Assembly: GCF_901709675.1 (NCBI RefSeq)
Contig: NC_051106.1
Coordinates: forward strand, 310,001 to 374,000
Length of the DNA: 64,000 nucleotides
Origin: Syngnathus acus
Lineage: Eukaryota > Chordata > Actinopteri > Syngnathiformes > Syngnathidae
Direction: 5' to 3'
In this document: piece after piece, positions 1 through 13,317 of the stretch
Position numbering within the stretch: position 1 is the first letter of the stretch
Layout: the number at the start of each line of letters is the position of its first letter
Made by a program: the position numbers and the translations under genes
Notes under the pieces: generated by a model
Seen by the model: the letters and a program-made list of their open reading frames with translations, nothing else
What the model was told of the DNA's origin: nothing
The model's database searches: none

Positions 1-1881
1 CCACCCGCCTTCATGTGCAGCAGTGGGGGAGGGGCCAGTGTGTGGCCATTCAGCCCCGGAGTCTCGTCCCTGGGGGCAGTTTGGTGGTCCAAGGTTGACG
101 GCGATACCACCCGGCTGACCGGTGGCATTGCCGTCGCAACGGAGGATGAGGGGGGCGGCGACTCAGCTGGTGGTGCCGGTGGTTGTGGTGGTGTTGCAGG
201 AGCCAGCAGCCACGAGCTGTTCGGGTCCTCAACTGGACATAACATACTTTGACGTTAGTGTGCCAACTTTAAGGATGCAACTAACAATTAGCTTTTATGA
301 TTTCTTTGATGAAGCCATCGGATTAATAACATTTTTACCTTAAACCACGGGAGAACCGGGAGTATTCCCGAAGGGCCGGCCTAGGATTGGCCTGCGTCTG
401 TTTTTTTTGTTTTTTTAAGTCTGCCGGTGCGGCGGCGCACGTGTGGGCAAGGCCAGGGTGGCCTGGTTACATAACTGACTCCTGACCTGAAAAAATCTGC
501 CTGCCTTAAACCCTTCATTCAAAACAAAGACATTTAAAATTGATAACGCAAAAAAAAGCACCATTCTGCTGATGAAAAGCACACGCAGTTACCAACTTAG
601 CGATTTGGTTGTTATAGTGCGCGACCTTTCAGAACCCTTTGGCAACTATTTACTAAAAGGAAAAAAACCCATAAGTGTGGGGTGCCAGGACTGTTTACGT
701 ACCTGTTGCTGCTGAAGAAGACAGCAGCGTGGCGCAATCCATCAGCAGTGGGGTCAGAGTCAGGAACGGTTGCCCTGGCAACGCAGCCCCCACCATGGAT
801 AAAAGCTCAGAGGGCTCGATGGCCTGCAAGCCGCAGAGGTCGCCTGCAATTATGGTGGTCAGAAACAAATGAGCAAGGTTTTTTCCAGGACGTGCACCTG
901 AGTGATATTTTTTTCTGATCGAGTGCACCTGCCACTAAAGTGGAAAAACGTTGAATCTTGGATGGCAACAAAGCAGGAAGGTGTTGACGTCATCACATCT
1001 ATTTATGCCGGTCGGCCCAGCATCGGCGAACTTCCGCCGGCCTGGCGTTATTGTCTGACCACGCTAGTACATGTGGACTAGGCATTGCCAGAGCGCGAGC
1101 TCCATAACAGTGACAACGTCCGTCAGAGATTGACAGCGAGGACGACGGCCGGCGTGCGAGCACTGCGAGTTGGGTGTGTGGGCGGCACGCCCGGACTGAC
1201 CATAGGGAGAACCTGGAGTATTCCCGAAGCGGATTGGCCTGCTGGCCTGCGACTCTGTTTTTTTGTTTTGCTTTTTAAGTCTGCCGGTGTGGCGGCGCGC
1301 CTATCAGAGAGACAGGCCAGGCCACTTAGGCCACTCAGGCCAGGAGCATGTGAGGAGGGAAAGACGATTGGTTTATATCAATTAACATCCACCCCCACGG
1401 TCCATATCAACCACACAGAGCGCGTGTGGAGGAAGGGGTGTGTTTGCGTATGTCAGGTTCCGTCTGCTGTGATGTGTGTAGCTTGCGAGTGGTGCAAGTG
1501 AGGATAATGGACTTCGAACGTGGTAAAAAGAAGAGGAAAGTCGGTGCGGAGAGGGACAAAAAAAGAAAGGCGCTGGAGAAGGACGCAGCCAATTGCAGAA
1601 AAGTTCCGAATTTATTCAGCCACCCCCCTACGGTGCCATTAAAAACTGTGTGTGCCCGCGTATGCATCCCAGTTTGCATGTGCTGTGTGCATATGTGCCG
1701 CTGCCATGTAATAAGGCTGTCCCTCTGTTGATTCATTGTTAGATTTAGTTCTAGTTGATTTTGTAAGTTGAAGAGTCATTTGTTATTCTTTCTTACATGC
1801 ACATTCTTCTAAACTTTGTAACTGGCCCTGGCTAAATTAATATTAAAATATATGTCTGTTACCGATGCAAAGGTGGAAATA

Positions 1882-2214
1882 CAGTGATCCCTCACTACTT
1901 CGCGTTTCGTTTATCGCAACTTCACTACATCGCGGATTTTTTTTCCAAATTAAAAAAAACCATTTAAAAGTCAAAATAAAACTTTTAAATTGATGAAACA
2001 TGTCTAACCTTTAGGACAATGTAGTATTGCTCCAAATGTTCGTTTACATTCATTTATTAGTCTGTTTTCACGTGTTAGCACAATCTTGAATTAGCATATT
2101 TCCGCTAACTCGTTAGCCTGCCCAGTACTTCTTGTTGGTGACCGTACTTCGCGGATTTCACTTATTGCGGGTGGTTTTTGGAACCAATTATCCGCGATAA
2201 ACGAGGGATTACTG
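1882..2214. mobile_element. Tigger/mariner-like MITE
   Basis: A 333-bp element with terminal inverted repeats: the left end begins cagtgatccctc and the right end finishes gagggattactg. It is flanked by TA on both sides (1880-1881 and 2215-2216), the target site of Tc1/mariner/pogo transposons. It encodes no transposase, so it is a non-autonomous copy. The internal sequence is A/T-rich with short TTATCGC and CGCGGATT motifs near both ends, as in Tigger-type ends. Confidence 0.75.
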
Positions 2215-2491
2215 TATTGCCAGTTTTGGTGCTTCAGACAGTAGGCCCAGTACTAGCTCTGAGCACCTGACAGGTAAAGAACAGAAAGATAAAAGGTAAA
2301 GAAAAGATAAAAGAATGAATCACTGCATGGGATTGAATAGGCTATGACTATGCATGAAACATTTGAAAAAAACAAAAAACATTTTTGAACATATAATTCT
2401 TTTGATATTGATTAAATGTGTTATTGTCGATAATATAATTATTATGCTGGTTGTTCTGACACTCTCAGTAGACGCAGAGTATACTGGTAAG

Positions 2492-2569
2492 ACAAGTCCA
2501 GGGAGCAGTTCAAGGGAAAGGCCAACAGTCACAAGTCCAGGAAGCAGTTCAAGGGAAAGGCCAACAGTC
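2492..2569. repeat. 39-bp unit tandem duplication
   Basis: Two adjacent copies of a 39-bp unit containing agcagttcaagggaaaggcc differ at about one position. This is a simple recent tandem duplication in non-coding DNA downstream of mga. Confidence 0.8.
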
Positions 2570-3171
2570 AGACTCAGAGAGACCTTTTGATTATTATCGC
2601 CCTCATTCCAGAGATTTTGATTTGTATTTCCGGTATCACCCACAACAAAACCCAAAGAAAGCCATTCCCATATTTTGCTTCCAAATATTTGGTGGGTGAA
2701 CCCTTCCACAGCTGAGTCTTGGAACTGCCCAGGACTAAAAATATCCAGGGTGAGTGTTGTTGTGACTATTATGCTTATATTGGAGTGCATATTTGTTTTG
2801 AATCAGCCAAAAACATACAATTGTGTGTGCATGTGTGCGCGCACAAATCGGTTTTACTTGTGCCCATGCATTTAAGTGTGGGTGTGAACATGCACGTGTG
2901 GGCAAGGCCAGGGTGGACTGGTTACATAACTGACTCCTGGCCTGAAAAAATCTCCCAGGTGGGCGGGGCTAGTGGCCTACAGCGGTTCGCGAGTTCCATA
3001 ACTGCGACAACGTCCGGCAGAGATGGACGGCTGCTGTGCGAGCAATGCGAGTCGGGTATGAATGTGTGGGCGGGGCAGTGGCATACAGCGGCTCCTTGCG
3101 AGTGCTCTGGCTCGCTACTTGTGTAAATCGAATTGTGGTGCCGCTTTGACTCAGGTGCTAACTCGCCTTAG

Positions 3172-6100
3172 CTACTTACCACTCACACCGGGCGAGGGGG
3201 CGAGGCTCTTGCACCGAGACAGGATGTTGGGCACCGTCCTGGGTCGATTCCTCGCCATCAGCTCCGAGTGGGAGGTGGCGGGTGGGGCCACCTTTGGCTG
3301 ATTGACAGCTGCGGCTTTAGGCGAAGGAGGGGGTGGGGCGACTAAGGCGAGGTCGGGTGGCGCTCGTTCCCGTGGAAGCTTCTGAGCGGATGAATCAAAT
3401 ACGACGTCCCCGTCACCCAAAGAGGCTGCTGAGTGGAGCTCGGAGGCAGCGGGTGCCATAGCAACGGCGGGGTCGGTCGTCACAGACGAGAGCGGGGACG
3501 TGGGACGGGGCTCGGGGGAAGACGAGGGCCGAACGATGCCGGCATTGCTGTTTGGGGTTAAGCACACGCACTGGTTTTCAAGTCACTGCACGTGGTGACA
3601 TCATCAGCCCCGTGATCAGACAGACGTAAAGTCAACTCTCTCCTCCGCGGAGCCGGTCTTGGGCTTGCTCCAGATCGACACACACATTACAGCTGCTTCA
3701 ACATCACATCGTGTTGCTTTCAGTTTTTTCTCATTCCTTGTTCGTTTGACACATTGGCAAAGCATTTGAGGCATAGCGGCGCGCTTCCGAATCATATGCT
3801 GAGGCTCAAATCAAGCAAACGGCATCTCTTTGCGGTCGCCACAACATGGACTGAAAATGAAAATCTAATGGAGTTGTGAGGCCAACACTCCTCCTCACCA
3901 GTTTGTTTTGTTGGCAGAACTGGTCCCGCTGGTGTCGTCTTCCAGGCTGTCTGGCCTCGACGACTTGAAGCAGTCACGGCCGCCGTCACCTGTGATTGAC
4001 AAGCACAGTTTTATTGTCAAGCTGCTTTGTGGGCATGCTCCTCTCTAGGGTGCATCTTGCGTCATCGACTTGATGAGGGGCCATTTCAAAAGAGGTGGAA
4101 ACTCACGCGGAAGGAGGCTGGCCATCAAGCGCTCCCTCCGTCGGGTCAGCGCCATCTTCTCCCGTCTCAGACGCTTTTCGGTAGCCCGGAGCTTCTTAAT
4201 CACCTGAACGGCCTGCAAACAAAGACCAGCGGCAAAAGTAGGGCCGGACCCACAGCGGACAAAAACGTCACACACTCACCTCATGCAAGGTGGTGGCGGC
4301 GGACACGTTGCCCTTTAGCTGGAGTTCATTTCTTAACTCGCTGAACATGCGCGACATCCTGTGCCGCCGCAGCCGCTCCGAAACGTTGTGGGCAAGTTTC
4401 TGCACAAGGACGTCACATGGAAGGCTGAGGTGGAGGATGTCCTGAAATGCCACAAACAAGCTTTCTTACGCTGTCAGCGGAGCGGAGTCCTTCGCAGTCG
4501 GTCGACTCATCCGTGGAGTCGGATGAGTGATCCGTCCGGTCGCTGGACGAGTCCACCAGGTTGATAACACGGCCCTCGCGATCTCGGACGTTGTTCTCGT
4601 CATCCACAATGCAGACCACGTCCAGGTCCGCCACATCCCTGGCTGGCTCCGGCGAGCTGAATGAAGGAGCCTCTGCGCCTGAAACTTTTGACTCTGCCAC
4701 ATCCGGGTTATTCAGGAGAGCCGTGGGTGCTGTCTCGGCTGGCACGCTGCGGACTTCCGAACTGACGAGGTCAGGGGCGGCCGCCTCGGCGGTAACAGGA
4801 TTCTTTGTGGAGGTGGCGGGAATGATTCTGTCGGTGCTGCTCTTCTGACTCGAGGACGCGGAATCGAGGAGGAGCGGGAAGGAGACGCGGTTGACCGTGA
4901 ACGACTTGAGGCCCGAGATGCCGGCGTTTGCGCTCGGCGGCACTGGGCCACCAGCCGTGCCGCTCGCAGGAGCCATGAGAGAAGAAGTTCCAGAGGCGCG
5001 GGTGGAACCTGAGGACAACAAGAGCAGCTTTCATCACGATTTGTAAACAAGGATCTTTGCATGCAATTCTCCTTCTCATTTTTCATATGGCGCCAGACCA
5101 TTTGCGATGACGATGAAGCACTCGAGAAGTGCACGCCCTTTACAATCATATTTTTTGATTCGGAACTCGCTCACAAGCGTCAAAACAAATAGCGAATGCG
5201 GACTATGGGTGAGAGTCTGAGCTCTGATGTGCCTTTCAATCATGCAGAAAATTAAATGTGGCGACACCGAGCATTGGGACACTGGACAGGGGTTTTCCTT
5301 TTGGGGACTCGCCTGTCTTGCAGGGGGTGGCCGCTCTCAGCTGGCTGACTGGGATCAGCTGGACCAGTTTGCCATCCGGTCTGCGGTAGTAGCGAACGCC
5401 CGTCGGACTCTGCACCTGCCGCAGAATCATCCGGACTGTCGAGGAGGAGGGCACGGCCGGGTGGGCCGTCGGCATGCGGGGACCTGCGAGCGGAACCATT
5501 CAAGACCACCAAAAGTCATGTGTGTGCTGTTTCCAAACACGTGCAATCTGCTTTTTGTGAGGAATGATTAGCAAACACGCGCAATCTGCTTTTGTGAGGA
5601 ATAATTAGCTCGCTCAGTCAGGACATGAATGGAAATTGTTACACGACACCGGAAAACCAGTTATGTTGAGTTCACTTTAAGCTCACCTGATGGTGGAGGT
5701 GGCACCAAGTAGTAAGTGACAGCGGCAGCAGGCGTAGCGGTGGCGGTTGATGTTGAGGTCAAGGTTGCTGTGGTGACGGCAAATGCGGTAGTAACAGGTG
5801 ATGTGAGGGGGGCGATTGCCGTGGAGACGGCAGTTGACGAAAAAGCGGCAGTTCCCGGGGAGATGGCAGCTACACTGAAGGCAGTTGTGGCAGCGACGAG
5901 TGCGATGGACGCGGTGGTTTCCGTGGAGACGGCATTACCCGTGGAGACGGCATTACCCGTGGAGACGGCATTACCCGTGGAGACGGCGGGTGACGTGGTG
6001 GTCAGGGCTGTAGTAGTAACGAGTGCCGTGGACGCAGCGGTTGCCGTGGAGACAGCGGTTGACGTGGAGACAGCGGTTGACGTGGAGACAGCGGTTGACA

Positions 6101-9100
6101 TGGAGACAGCGGTTGACATGGCGGTTGGGTACGTCAGCCCATGGCGGTGAGAAGACATCCGCTGGGGCTCGAGTAAGGTTGGAATAATGGTCTGCTTCTT
6201 GGCGGCCGCCACACGGCCGGTCAGATACGCCGCCAGACGGTTGGCGGGGTGGAGCGCCCCCATCTCGCCTAATTGGATCTTGGCCAGAGGATACTTTTTC
6301 CCATTCACCTGCATGCAGACACAAGCCAGCCGATCCAATCCATCACTCAGTCGCCTTCGAAAGCGCTCTAAAAAGCTCTAAAAGCGTCAACATCATCACG
6401 GCTCACCTGGATGGGGTCGGTGCCACCCGCTCGCTTCTTGCTGGCCGACAGGAAGCCGGCGGCTGAGACGCCGTTGAAGAAGGGCAGAGCCAAGCCCATC
6501 TGGCTCCTGTCCTCCCACTCGCTCCAAGCTCGCTCCGCCGAATCTTCTTCTGTGTCGCTTTGGTCGGGCTCCTGAGGAGAGTCCTCTGTAAAATCCTCCT
6601 CGGTGACCTCACGTTGCCAGGCCTCCATGGGCTCCACCTCCTGCGCCTGCCGGGTTTGATGAGGCACCACAAAGGTTTTTGACAGCAAAGGTGGAGGTCA
6701 TTGACCTTTAGAAAAGATTGTACTTTGTTTGGACTTATCTTGACTGGAGCTGAACAACATACTCTGTCAAGCGCACTAACCTTCTGAGCGCCATCTTGTT
6801 TGCTGATGAGAACTTTGTAGTGGATGGTGCCGCTGTCCTCCACCGTCTGGCTGATGGGGCTGATCTGGTACGTGCGGGCCCAAAAGGGCTTTTTCAGTAG
6901 GTCCTGGGCCATGGCCTCGCACAGCATCTTCAGCACGTGGTCGCGGTCCTCGTCACACGTCCAGCGACCCTCGGTGAGGATGGTCAGACGTCTGGACGCT
7001 CTCGACTCCTCCGCAAGGTTTGGCGGCTCAGCTGGCAAGACGGCCGTGACGCTCACACCATCAGCCCCCCCTCCTCTTTCTTATTCACTTCCAAATGGGA
7101 TCACACAAAAACAGGAGGAACTTACCTGGATGCAATGTTACGGGTTTTTTGCCACATTTCATCTTGCGCCGTTTGGGCTTCCTGAATGGCTGGATGATGG
7201 AGGCGTAGTCAGTGGAGGGTTGCTGGCTGAAATTCTCCATTGAGTCAGTCAGCACTTACCTGCTGCGTTGTTCCACACTTTCCCACAAATCTTCTCACTC
7301 GGGCACAGCTGCCGGTGCCCTGTGTTGCCTTTTGGATCACGCGGATCATTTGTTAATTTCGAGGTTCATTTTTGGCTGAATGAAATAAGATGGAGGAGCA
7401 CCTTGGAAAGCAAGACAGCTTCGGGGACATGCATCACCTCTGGGTGGGCGTCGCCGTCGTCCCTCTTCCATAGCGTCCGGATGCGCTCAGCGGGCTGAGA
7501 GACGCTGTCAGCTTCCTTGAGTACTGAAGGGAAAGAAAAAAAACGACGCCTGCAAGTTCAAATCCATCTTGCAGATGTCTTTTGACATTTTCCATATTTT
7601 CAACAGACATTTTCTGGTTTCTTTTCTACTGTCAAGTTCATCCGACAGATTCGGGGAAGCAAGATGGCGGCCATCCGTCGTTGTCGACTTTAAGTACGAC
7701 GTGGCGCGTTGGCCTGATTGAGACCAGCTTGGGTAGAAATTGAGTCAAAAGTCCATCATGAACTCGCTTGTCTTGTGTGTGCACACTTGAATGTTTTTTG
7801 CTGAACCGGGAGTGCACAGCATGAGCAATCCAGAGCTACACGGACTTACTGTAGGCCATCTTCATCCTCTTCCTCTTCTTCCTTTTGGTGGCGCTGCAGC
7901 CCGATGGGCTGGAGTCGGAGCCGTCCAGGTTCTTGAGCAGAACCACCTTCTGCTTGAGGCAGCTACAGCCCAGCATGCACTGCGGCCGGCCGCAGTGGCT
8001 GAGCCGGGCCGTGCGGGCCAGGCTGGAGCAGATGCAGCCCAGGCGGCAGAAGTCGTTGAGGCACGCTGGATCGGGCCGGGGTGCCAGCTGGATAGGGGCG
8101 GTGGGATTCTCGCTCACAAAACCCTGCCGGGAATCACACGGAGTGTGTGCAAAACATATCAAGCGCTGACATGGGAACAAATCAACTACCTTTAAGGTGA
8201 AAAGCGACGTCAGCGATATGGAGGCCCTCTCCTCCGTGACAAAGGTGCGAGGATGCCCCGCCCAGGCAGCGCCGTCCTCCAGGTCTTTCTGCCTCAGCAA
8301 GCCTCGGGTCAGCGGCGGTTGGAGGGAACTTGAATGGTCTGCGCCAGACTGCTGCGGGGCCGGCTTACGTTTGAGCCTCTTCCTCCTCTCAAAAGGAGGG
8401 GACTGGGCGGGGGGAGAGACCAGCATGTTTGGCGCAGGGCAGACTATGGGCGGAGTTTCCTTTGGTTTTGGAGACTCCTCCACGAGGGGAGCTGGGGCCT
8501 GGGGGCAGTCTGTCAAAAGGGGTTTGGAACTCTTGGGCTTCCTTTCAGCTTTCCTAGAGGTCTTAAGCTGCAGGTGGGGGGCTTTGGCTCTCTTGGAGGG
8601 TGGGATGAACCCAGTGATGAGGTCGAAGCTGGGCGGGGCGGCGCTTTGCTTCTTGAGGATGCTGCCGAGCGTGCGCACATAGCTGCTGCTGCTGGTGGGA
8701 AGCTCGTAGACGGGCAGCGAATCTGGTGGTGGCTGAGAGAAGCTGGCCACGCGCTGGTCGATCAGCTTGGCCTCGCTCTCCAGGTATTGGTCCAGCATGT
8801 CACTGCAGAACGCCGACAAGTTCTTGCGGTTCTGCTCTGAGCTGACCGACACTGCTAAGAGCAAAGCTTCATGAAAGGCGACATTCGAGAGTCTCACACA
8901 AGACAGCGCACATGTTATCGAGAGTATATGGGTCACCTTCGGCCTTGGAAGGCGACGGAGTCTCCGAGGATTCCGAAGGACTGAACTTTTCCCTCCAACC
9001 TTTAATTTGCGTCACATCTGTTGTCTTTCCGGTCCTGGACACAAACGATCCAGAAGCGCCTAGAAAAATACAGAAAGACGAATGAATGTACACTGAGCAT

Positions 9101-12100
9101 CGACAAAGGCGACGGTTGTCATGGTGACAAACAGCCTGACGCTCATGGCTAATGTTGACGAGTCCAACCTTAAACTCTGTGACTCACCCTGCAACGGCGG
9201 CAGTGCCTGGCTTAGAGGCTCCACGCTGGCTCCCGGGGGTGGTATGGGGAGACGCACACCCAAGTACTGCAGGTCAATGGAGAGGCTGGCGTCCAGCAGG
9301 TTCATCTTCAGTCCAACTGACCAAATGACATAACATGAACGTTAGTTAGCCTGACGGCAAAACTGCTACAGACTTTGGTGAAGAGGAAAACACAACACAT
9401 GACCATGACGACTGAGATGGGGAAAAAAAAAAAGATTTTAGCAAGCCCATTTTTTTTTCTTTTTTTATGAGATGATAGTAAGTTTGGAAGGTGTCCTGCA
9501 ATTCTGCTGATTGGCAAACAAATTTCAGGAGAGAGGAAACTGATGATTCCGACCCTCTTGCAGCACTGGGTGGATGATCTGCTGGTGCTTCATCATCTTG
9601 AGGTCTTTGACAAGAGCTTCCTCATAGAAAGCGATCGTCTCGTCTGTTGATAGAGTCAAAACGGGAAGCGGCGCGCTAAGCACAAAGAAGAAAGGTTGAG
9701 GCTGTTCAGATGAACGATTACCACGGGAGCGATATTCCATTGCTCGCAGCAGGCCAACGTCCGGCAGCGACGGCACAAGCCGGCTGTTTGCTTCTTGCTC
9801 GTCACTCTCGGCAATATGAAGTTTGAGAGCCTCCTAAAACATAAAAGCATTGTTTTTCTTTGGAGTGACGACACCAGGAACCTGTCCAGGGACCAAAATC
9901 ACAGAGATGATCTAATACTGACTTGCAAGCCAGCATTTTGGAGTCATGACCTCTAACATAACAGTGGCAACAAATTGTTGCTACGCTACACTTCTTGGGT
10001 ATTGTTTACGGAATATTTTGCAAATTTGCAGCCTAATTTAAGTTCATAATGATGTCAAAACTATAAAAAAAAAAGGGGAAATCAACAGCTTTATACTGAT
10101 GTTCATGTTTTGCTATATCTGGGATCGTAGAAATTGACAACATTTTGCAAAATGCAATTTCTAAACAAAGGACAATGGTCATTTCACAAGAATTTGAAAT
10201 GGACAAATGAGGTAAAAGTTAGAGCAAGTGCATTCTGATGGCCTCTACACGTGCAACTGCTGACTCATTTCAAATGAGCGCTTTGGTTAAAAGCCGTGAA
10301 TTCCATCAACTGGAGATTGGCTCTGGTGCACATCGAAACTTTGGCGCTCATAAGATCTTTACTTACGGTGCTCAATTTGACATTATCTTGATGAGGAAGA
10401 TGGTGACAAACACAATATGGCCGTGTGAATGTGCGAGTTGGCTACCTTGGACGTGAAGGAGATAAAGAGCTGCTCCTCAACTTCTTCCAGGTTAGGCTTC
10501 ATGGTCACGTAGGCGGAGTCGTCCGTCTTCAGGTCCAAATCGGACATGGCGGCTTTTCGCCGTCGAGTCTTCTTTTTGCTCTTCAGTTGTTTGGGGGACG
10601 CCATCGTCAGGACATGCTCAGGAGGAGCCGGGGTGTTGGCTTCTCCCGAGACATCAGCCGGACAGGGAGGTAGAAGCGAATCCGCGTTGGGAAACTCCAC
10701 ACCTATTGCGAGGTGCTCTTCTGTCGAGAAAAACTGCACGAGATCGGCGATAGAAGGCGTAGGGGACAACGCGTCGCCATCCAAGGAGGAAAACGTTGGC
10801 GAGAGAGTGAGCGGAAGTGCAAGGGGAGACAGTTCCCCTGGGAAAGGCAGCGGCTGCTCACTCTCTTGAAAAGAAAGAGAATGGACAGCTGGGGGATCGG
10901 GCTGGACCGGGACACCAGACGGGGATGGCTCATTGGCTGCACTTTGGGAAGGCAACAAGGAGGACTCCAGTGAAAGTCTCTGAGCCGTCGGCTGGAACAC
11001 TTCAAAAGAGGGCTCCACGTAGGGTTCAGGAGGAGGTAACACCGTATGCCACTTAAAGACAGACGGGTCACAGTCTTTGCTTGGCAGTGAAGCCTCAGGA
11101 GCCTTGGAAGAGCCAGAGTCCAGCTCCAACGTAAAGGTAGCAGGGAGAGAAGGCAGTGGCTCTGGCGAACTCACGGGGGACAACAGCTCAAAGCCAAAAG
11201 CTGAACACGGTGAGCCAGCAAGAAAATGAGCAGACTTGGACACTGAGGGCGGCGGGGTGCTTGGCATGTCGGGAGTATCACGGTTCAACAGTGGAGACAA
11301 AGAGGAGGTAGGACGAGATGAACAAAGCAAAGTCTTGTGGTTTCCAAGTGGCTCTTCAACCTTGGCAAACTCTGCTTTTGCTGGCTCACAAGCTGAACGC
11401 ACCAGGACATTAGGGCAAGTTCTTAATCGTTTTGCTTCCGGAGAAGCCAGACTGCAGAGCGCTTGAGAAGGTTCTTCTCCCAGACTCAACTTGTCTGATC
11501 CGCTTGGGGTAGAACCCTGGTTGTCAGGTTTCACGTGAGATGTTGTGTTTGGATTCTGATTAGCAGAAGCGGTGCTTGTTCCGCTTTGGACCTCTGCAGG
11601 AACTTGGGTCGAGGAAGATTCCAACTTGCTCTTGACGGCCTTGGTCTTAGTGGAATGCTTTTTCAAGAACAGCGCCAAGGCCGGCAGAGGAAGAGGCCGT
11701 TGGACCTTGGCCTGACATTCAGGCTCAGAAACAACCAGTCCTTGGCCCTTTGTTTGCGGTGGAGCTTCACTTGAGGACTCTGTCGACTGCTTATTGGCTT
11801 TATCAATGTCTTGGCTTGTGGCGTTTCCTGCAGTTGTAATAGCGTTGCTTTGCTCAAGTCCCTTTGAGGAGCCCACGCTGCATCTCGTTAAGGAAATGTG
11901 CGCCTCTCGGCCGAGGTCCCCACTTAATTGATCTGCTGGTCGTGAGTTGTTGCTAAAGGAAACAACAGTAGCATGTCATTCATTTACAACTCACAAGGTG
12001 GGTGTAAGGAGACAACAAACAATCACTGGTGCTTGTCAATCAAGTCTAAAGACCATGGTGTCAGAACCAAGACAGCTCGTTCAAACGGCATCTTGAGAAG

Positions 12101-13317
12101 GATTCATTTTATCTACGACTAAGCACAGAGCAGATCAGGCAAGCACCAAGACATACGTTCTCATTTACAGAATGGGTCACTTCCCCAAAACACTCAGCAA
12201 CATGGAGGACTTCTTGAAGCACAACTCAAGCTCAGAGTAGGAAACAATGTGATGTTGCAGTAAAGAATAAAAGCATCTTTAAAAGAAGAAGCGCTTACCA
12301 GGTAGTGTTCTTCACAACTTGGGGTGCAGGTCCCAAGGATACTTCTTGGACACAGTTTGTAGTGTTCGTAAAGCTTCGAGCTTTGTGATTTGCAAGCAAA
12401 GACTTCAAGCTTTTCTTGAGCGGTTGCTGCCGACCGGATACTGAAGCTTCACCTTGGTTGGATTTCATCTTCGGGCCGAGCGAACCGACACCGTCCTCCC
12501 TGAGTCCCTTAGCAAACGGGTTGTAATCGACTTTGAGTTGAGCAAATTGGCAGTTGTGGTACATGGTGACAGCCATGAACTCAGTCTGTTGAAATGTGAA
12601 CGTGGCAACGTTTGAGGCATTCAGCTTAATGTCTTCAGGAGCTTTCTCTGTCTGGACCACATGCAAACGCGGAATGTAGCGATGCATCGGGTGCACTAGG
12701 ACGTTGCCTTGCTGGTCGGCCGCGTTGCTTGTCAGCTTCAGTTTGTAAAACGAAACCGGATTCTGCATCCAGAGCTGACCGGCGGCAGGTGATTCGGGAT
12801 GGGCAAACAGAAGATTTGTCACGTGTCGTTCCGCCTTCCCGGCCGCTTGCCAGCTGGTGCCGGTCCAGGTGTAACGATTCTGGTCTACCAGCTGAACATC
12901 CATCATCAAAACATACTTCTTGGACGGCTGCAGTCCAGAGATGCGAAACCGGCAATATGGAAACATCCTGCTGCCTTGCTTCGTCAGAATCATTTCAGTT
13001 TTACACCTGAAGAACTCGTTCCACATGTTGTTGTTGTCCAAAGTCACTTGGATGCCTCTGCAAGTGCTCTCAGCTGGAAGCAAATCCCCTCTAGACAGTT
13101 TGGTGGCAGCGCGTCTACTGCAGGATGTTCCTGACTGCGCGTCGGCTTCACCCGTCAGGGTGGCCTCTTTGTAACATCCATTTGAGCCTCGGCCTGCCTG
13201 AGCAAAGTGCTGAGGTAGATAATCAGCATCAGGCGCAAATGCAGGGCTGGCCGACCTGCCGTCATCAAACACCATCACTTTCTGTTGTGCCTTAGAGGCC
13301 ATGGGCGCATTCCACAC
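3172..13317 (-). CDS. mga: MAX gene-associated protein MGA (T-box and bHLH-zipper repressor), multi-exon
   Basis: MGA is a MAX partner and scaffold of the non-canonical PRC1.6 repressor complex, combining a T-box and a bHLH-zipper DNA-binding domain. The start exon 12299-13317 carries the T-box (VTLDNNNMWNEF, SRMFPYCRFRISGL, DYNPFAKG). The next exon, 10446-11952, is large and low in conserved motifs. Exons at ~9.18-9.84 kb and ~8.9-9.06 kb carry MGA blocks such as SIDLQYLGVRLP and SFVSRTGKT. The exon at ~7.84-8.13 kb carries the Cys-rich block DFCRLGCICSSL; ~6.78-7.05 kb carries the conserved DUF4801-like region. The bHLH is at ~4.28-4.44 kb (NVSERLRRHRM), the zipper at ~4.11-4.21 kb, and the last exon is 3172-3547, ending SGK. 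I estimate about 2,200 codons against about 3,000 in mammals, so it may be a compact fish form or an ohnolog. A later ATG (13302) is an alternative start. Confidence 0.93.
5690..6309 (-). repeat. mga exon with Thr/Ser/Val minisatellite
   Basis: This mga exon opens with the conserved block VNGKKYPLAKIQLGEMGALH and then runs into low-complexity sequence rich in Thr, Ser, Ala and Val. At DNA level, 5920-6120 holds about 18-bp units: three near-identical copies around gtggagacggcattaccc, then a second run around gtggagacagcggttgac. The units are multiples of three and stay open in the mga frame, so copy-number change would vary protein length without a frameshift. Confidence 0.8.

Larger units (their letters stand above)
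349..3075. repeat. Degenerate A/B/C dispersed repeat blocks downstream of mga
   Basis: Three loci share three sequence blocks in pairs. Block A (about 90 bp, ending in a T-rich stretch followed by ctgccggtg and a GGCGGCGC run) is at 349-438 and 1205-1300. Block B (about 60 bp, starting acgtgtgggcaaggccaggg) is at 439-498 and 2894-2953. Block C (about 90 bp, containing ccataac and acaacgtccg) is at 1091-1185 and 2986-3075. Locus 1 reads A-B, locus 2 reads C-A and locus 3 reads B-C, all on the same strand. I do not recognise the family, and no open frame in it looks coding. Confidence 0.6.

Noticed and set aside
13-343. Short overlapping open frames at the window start
   Set aside because: GC-rich, repetitive and overlapping in several frames on both strands, with no recognisable motif or splice context.
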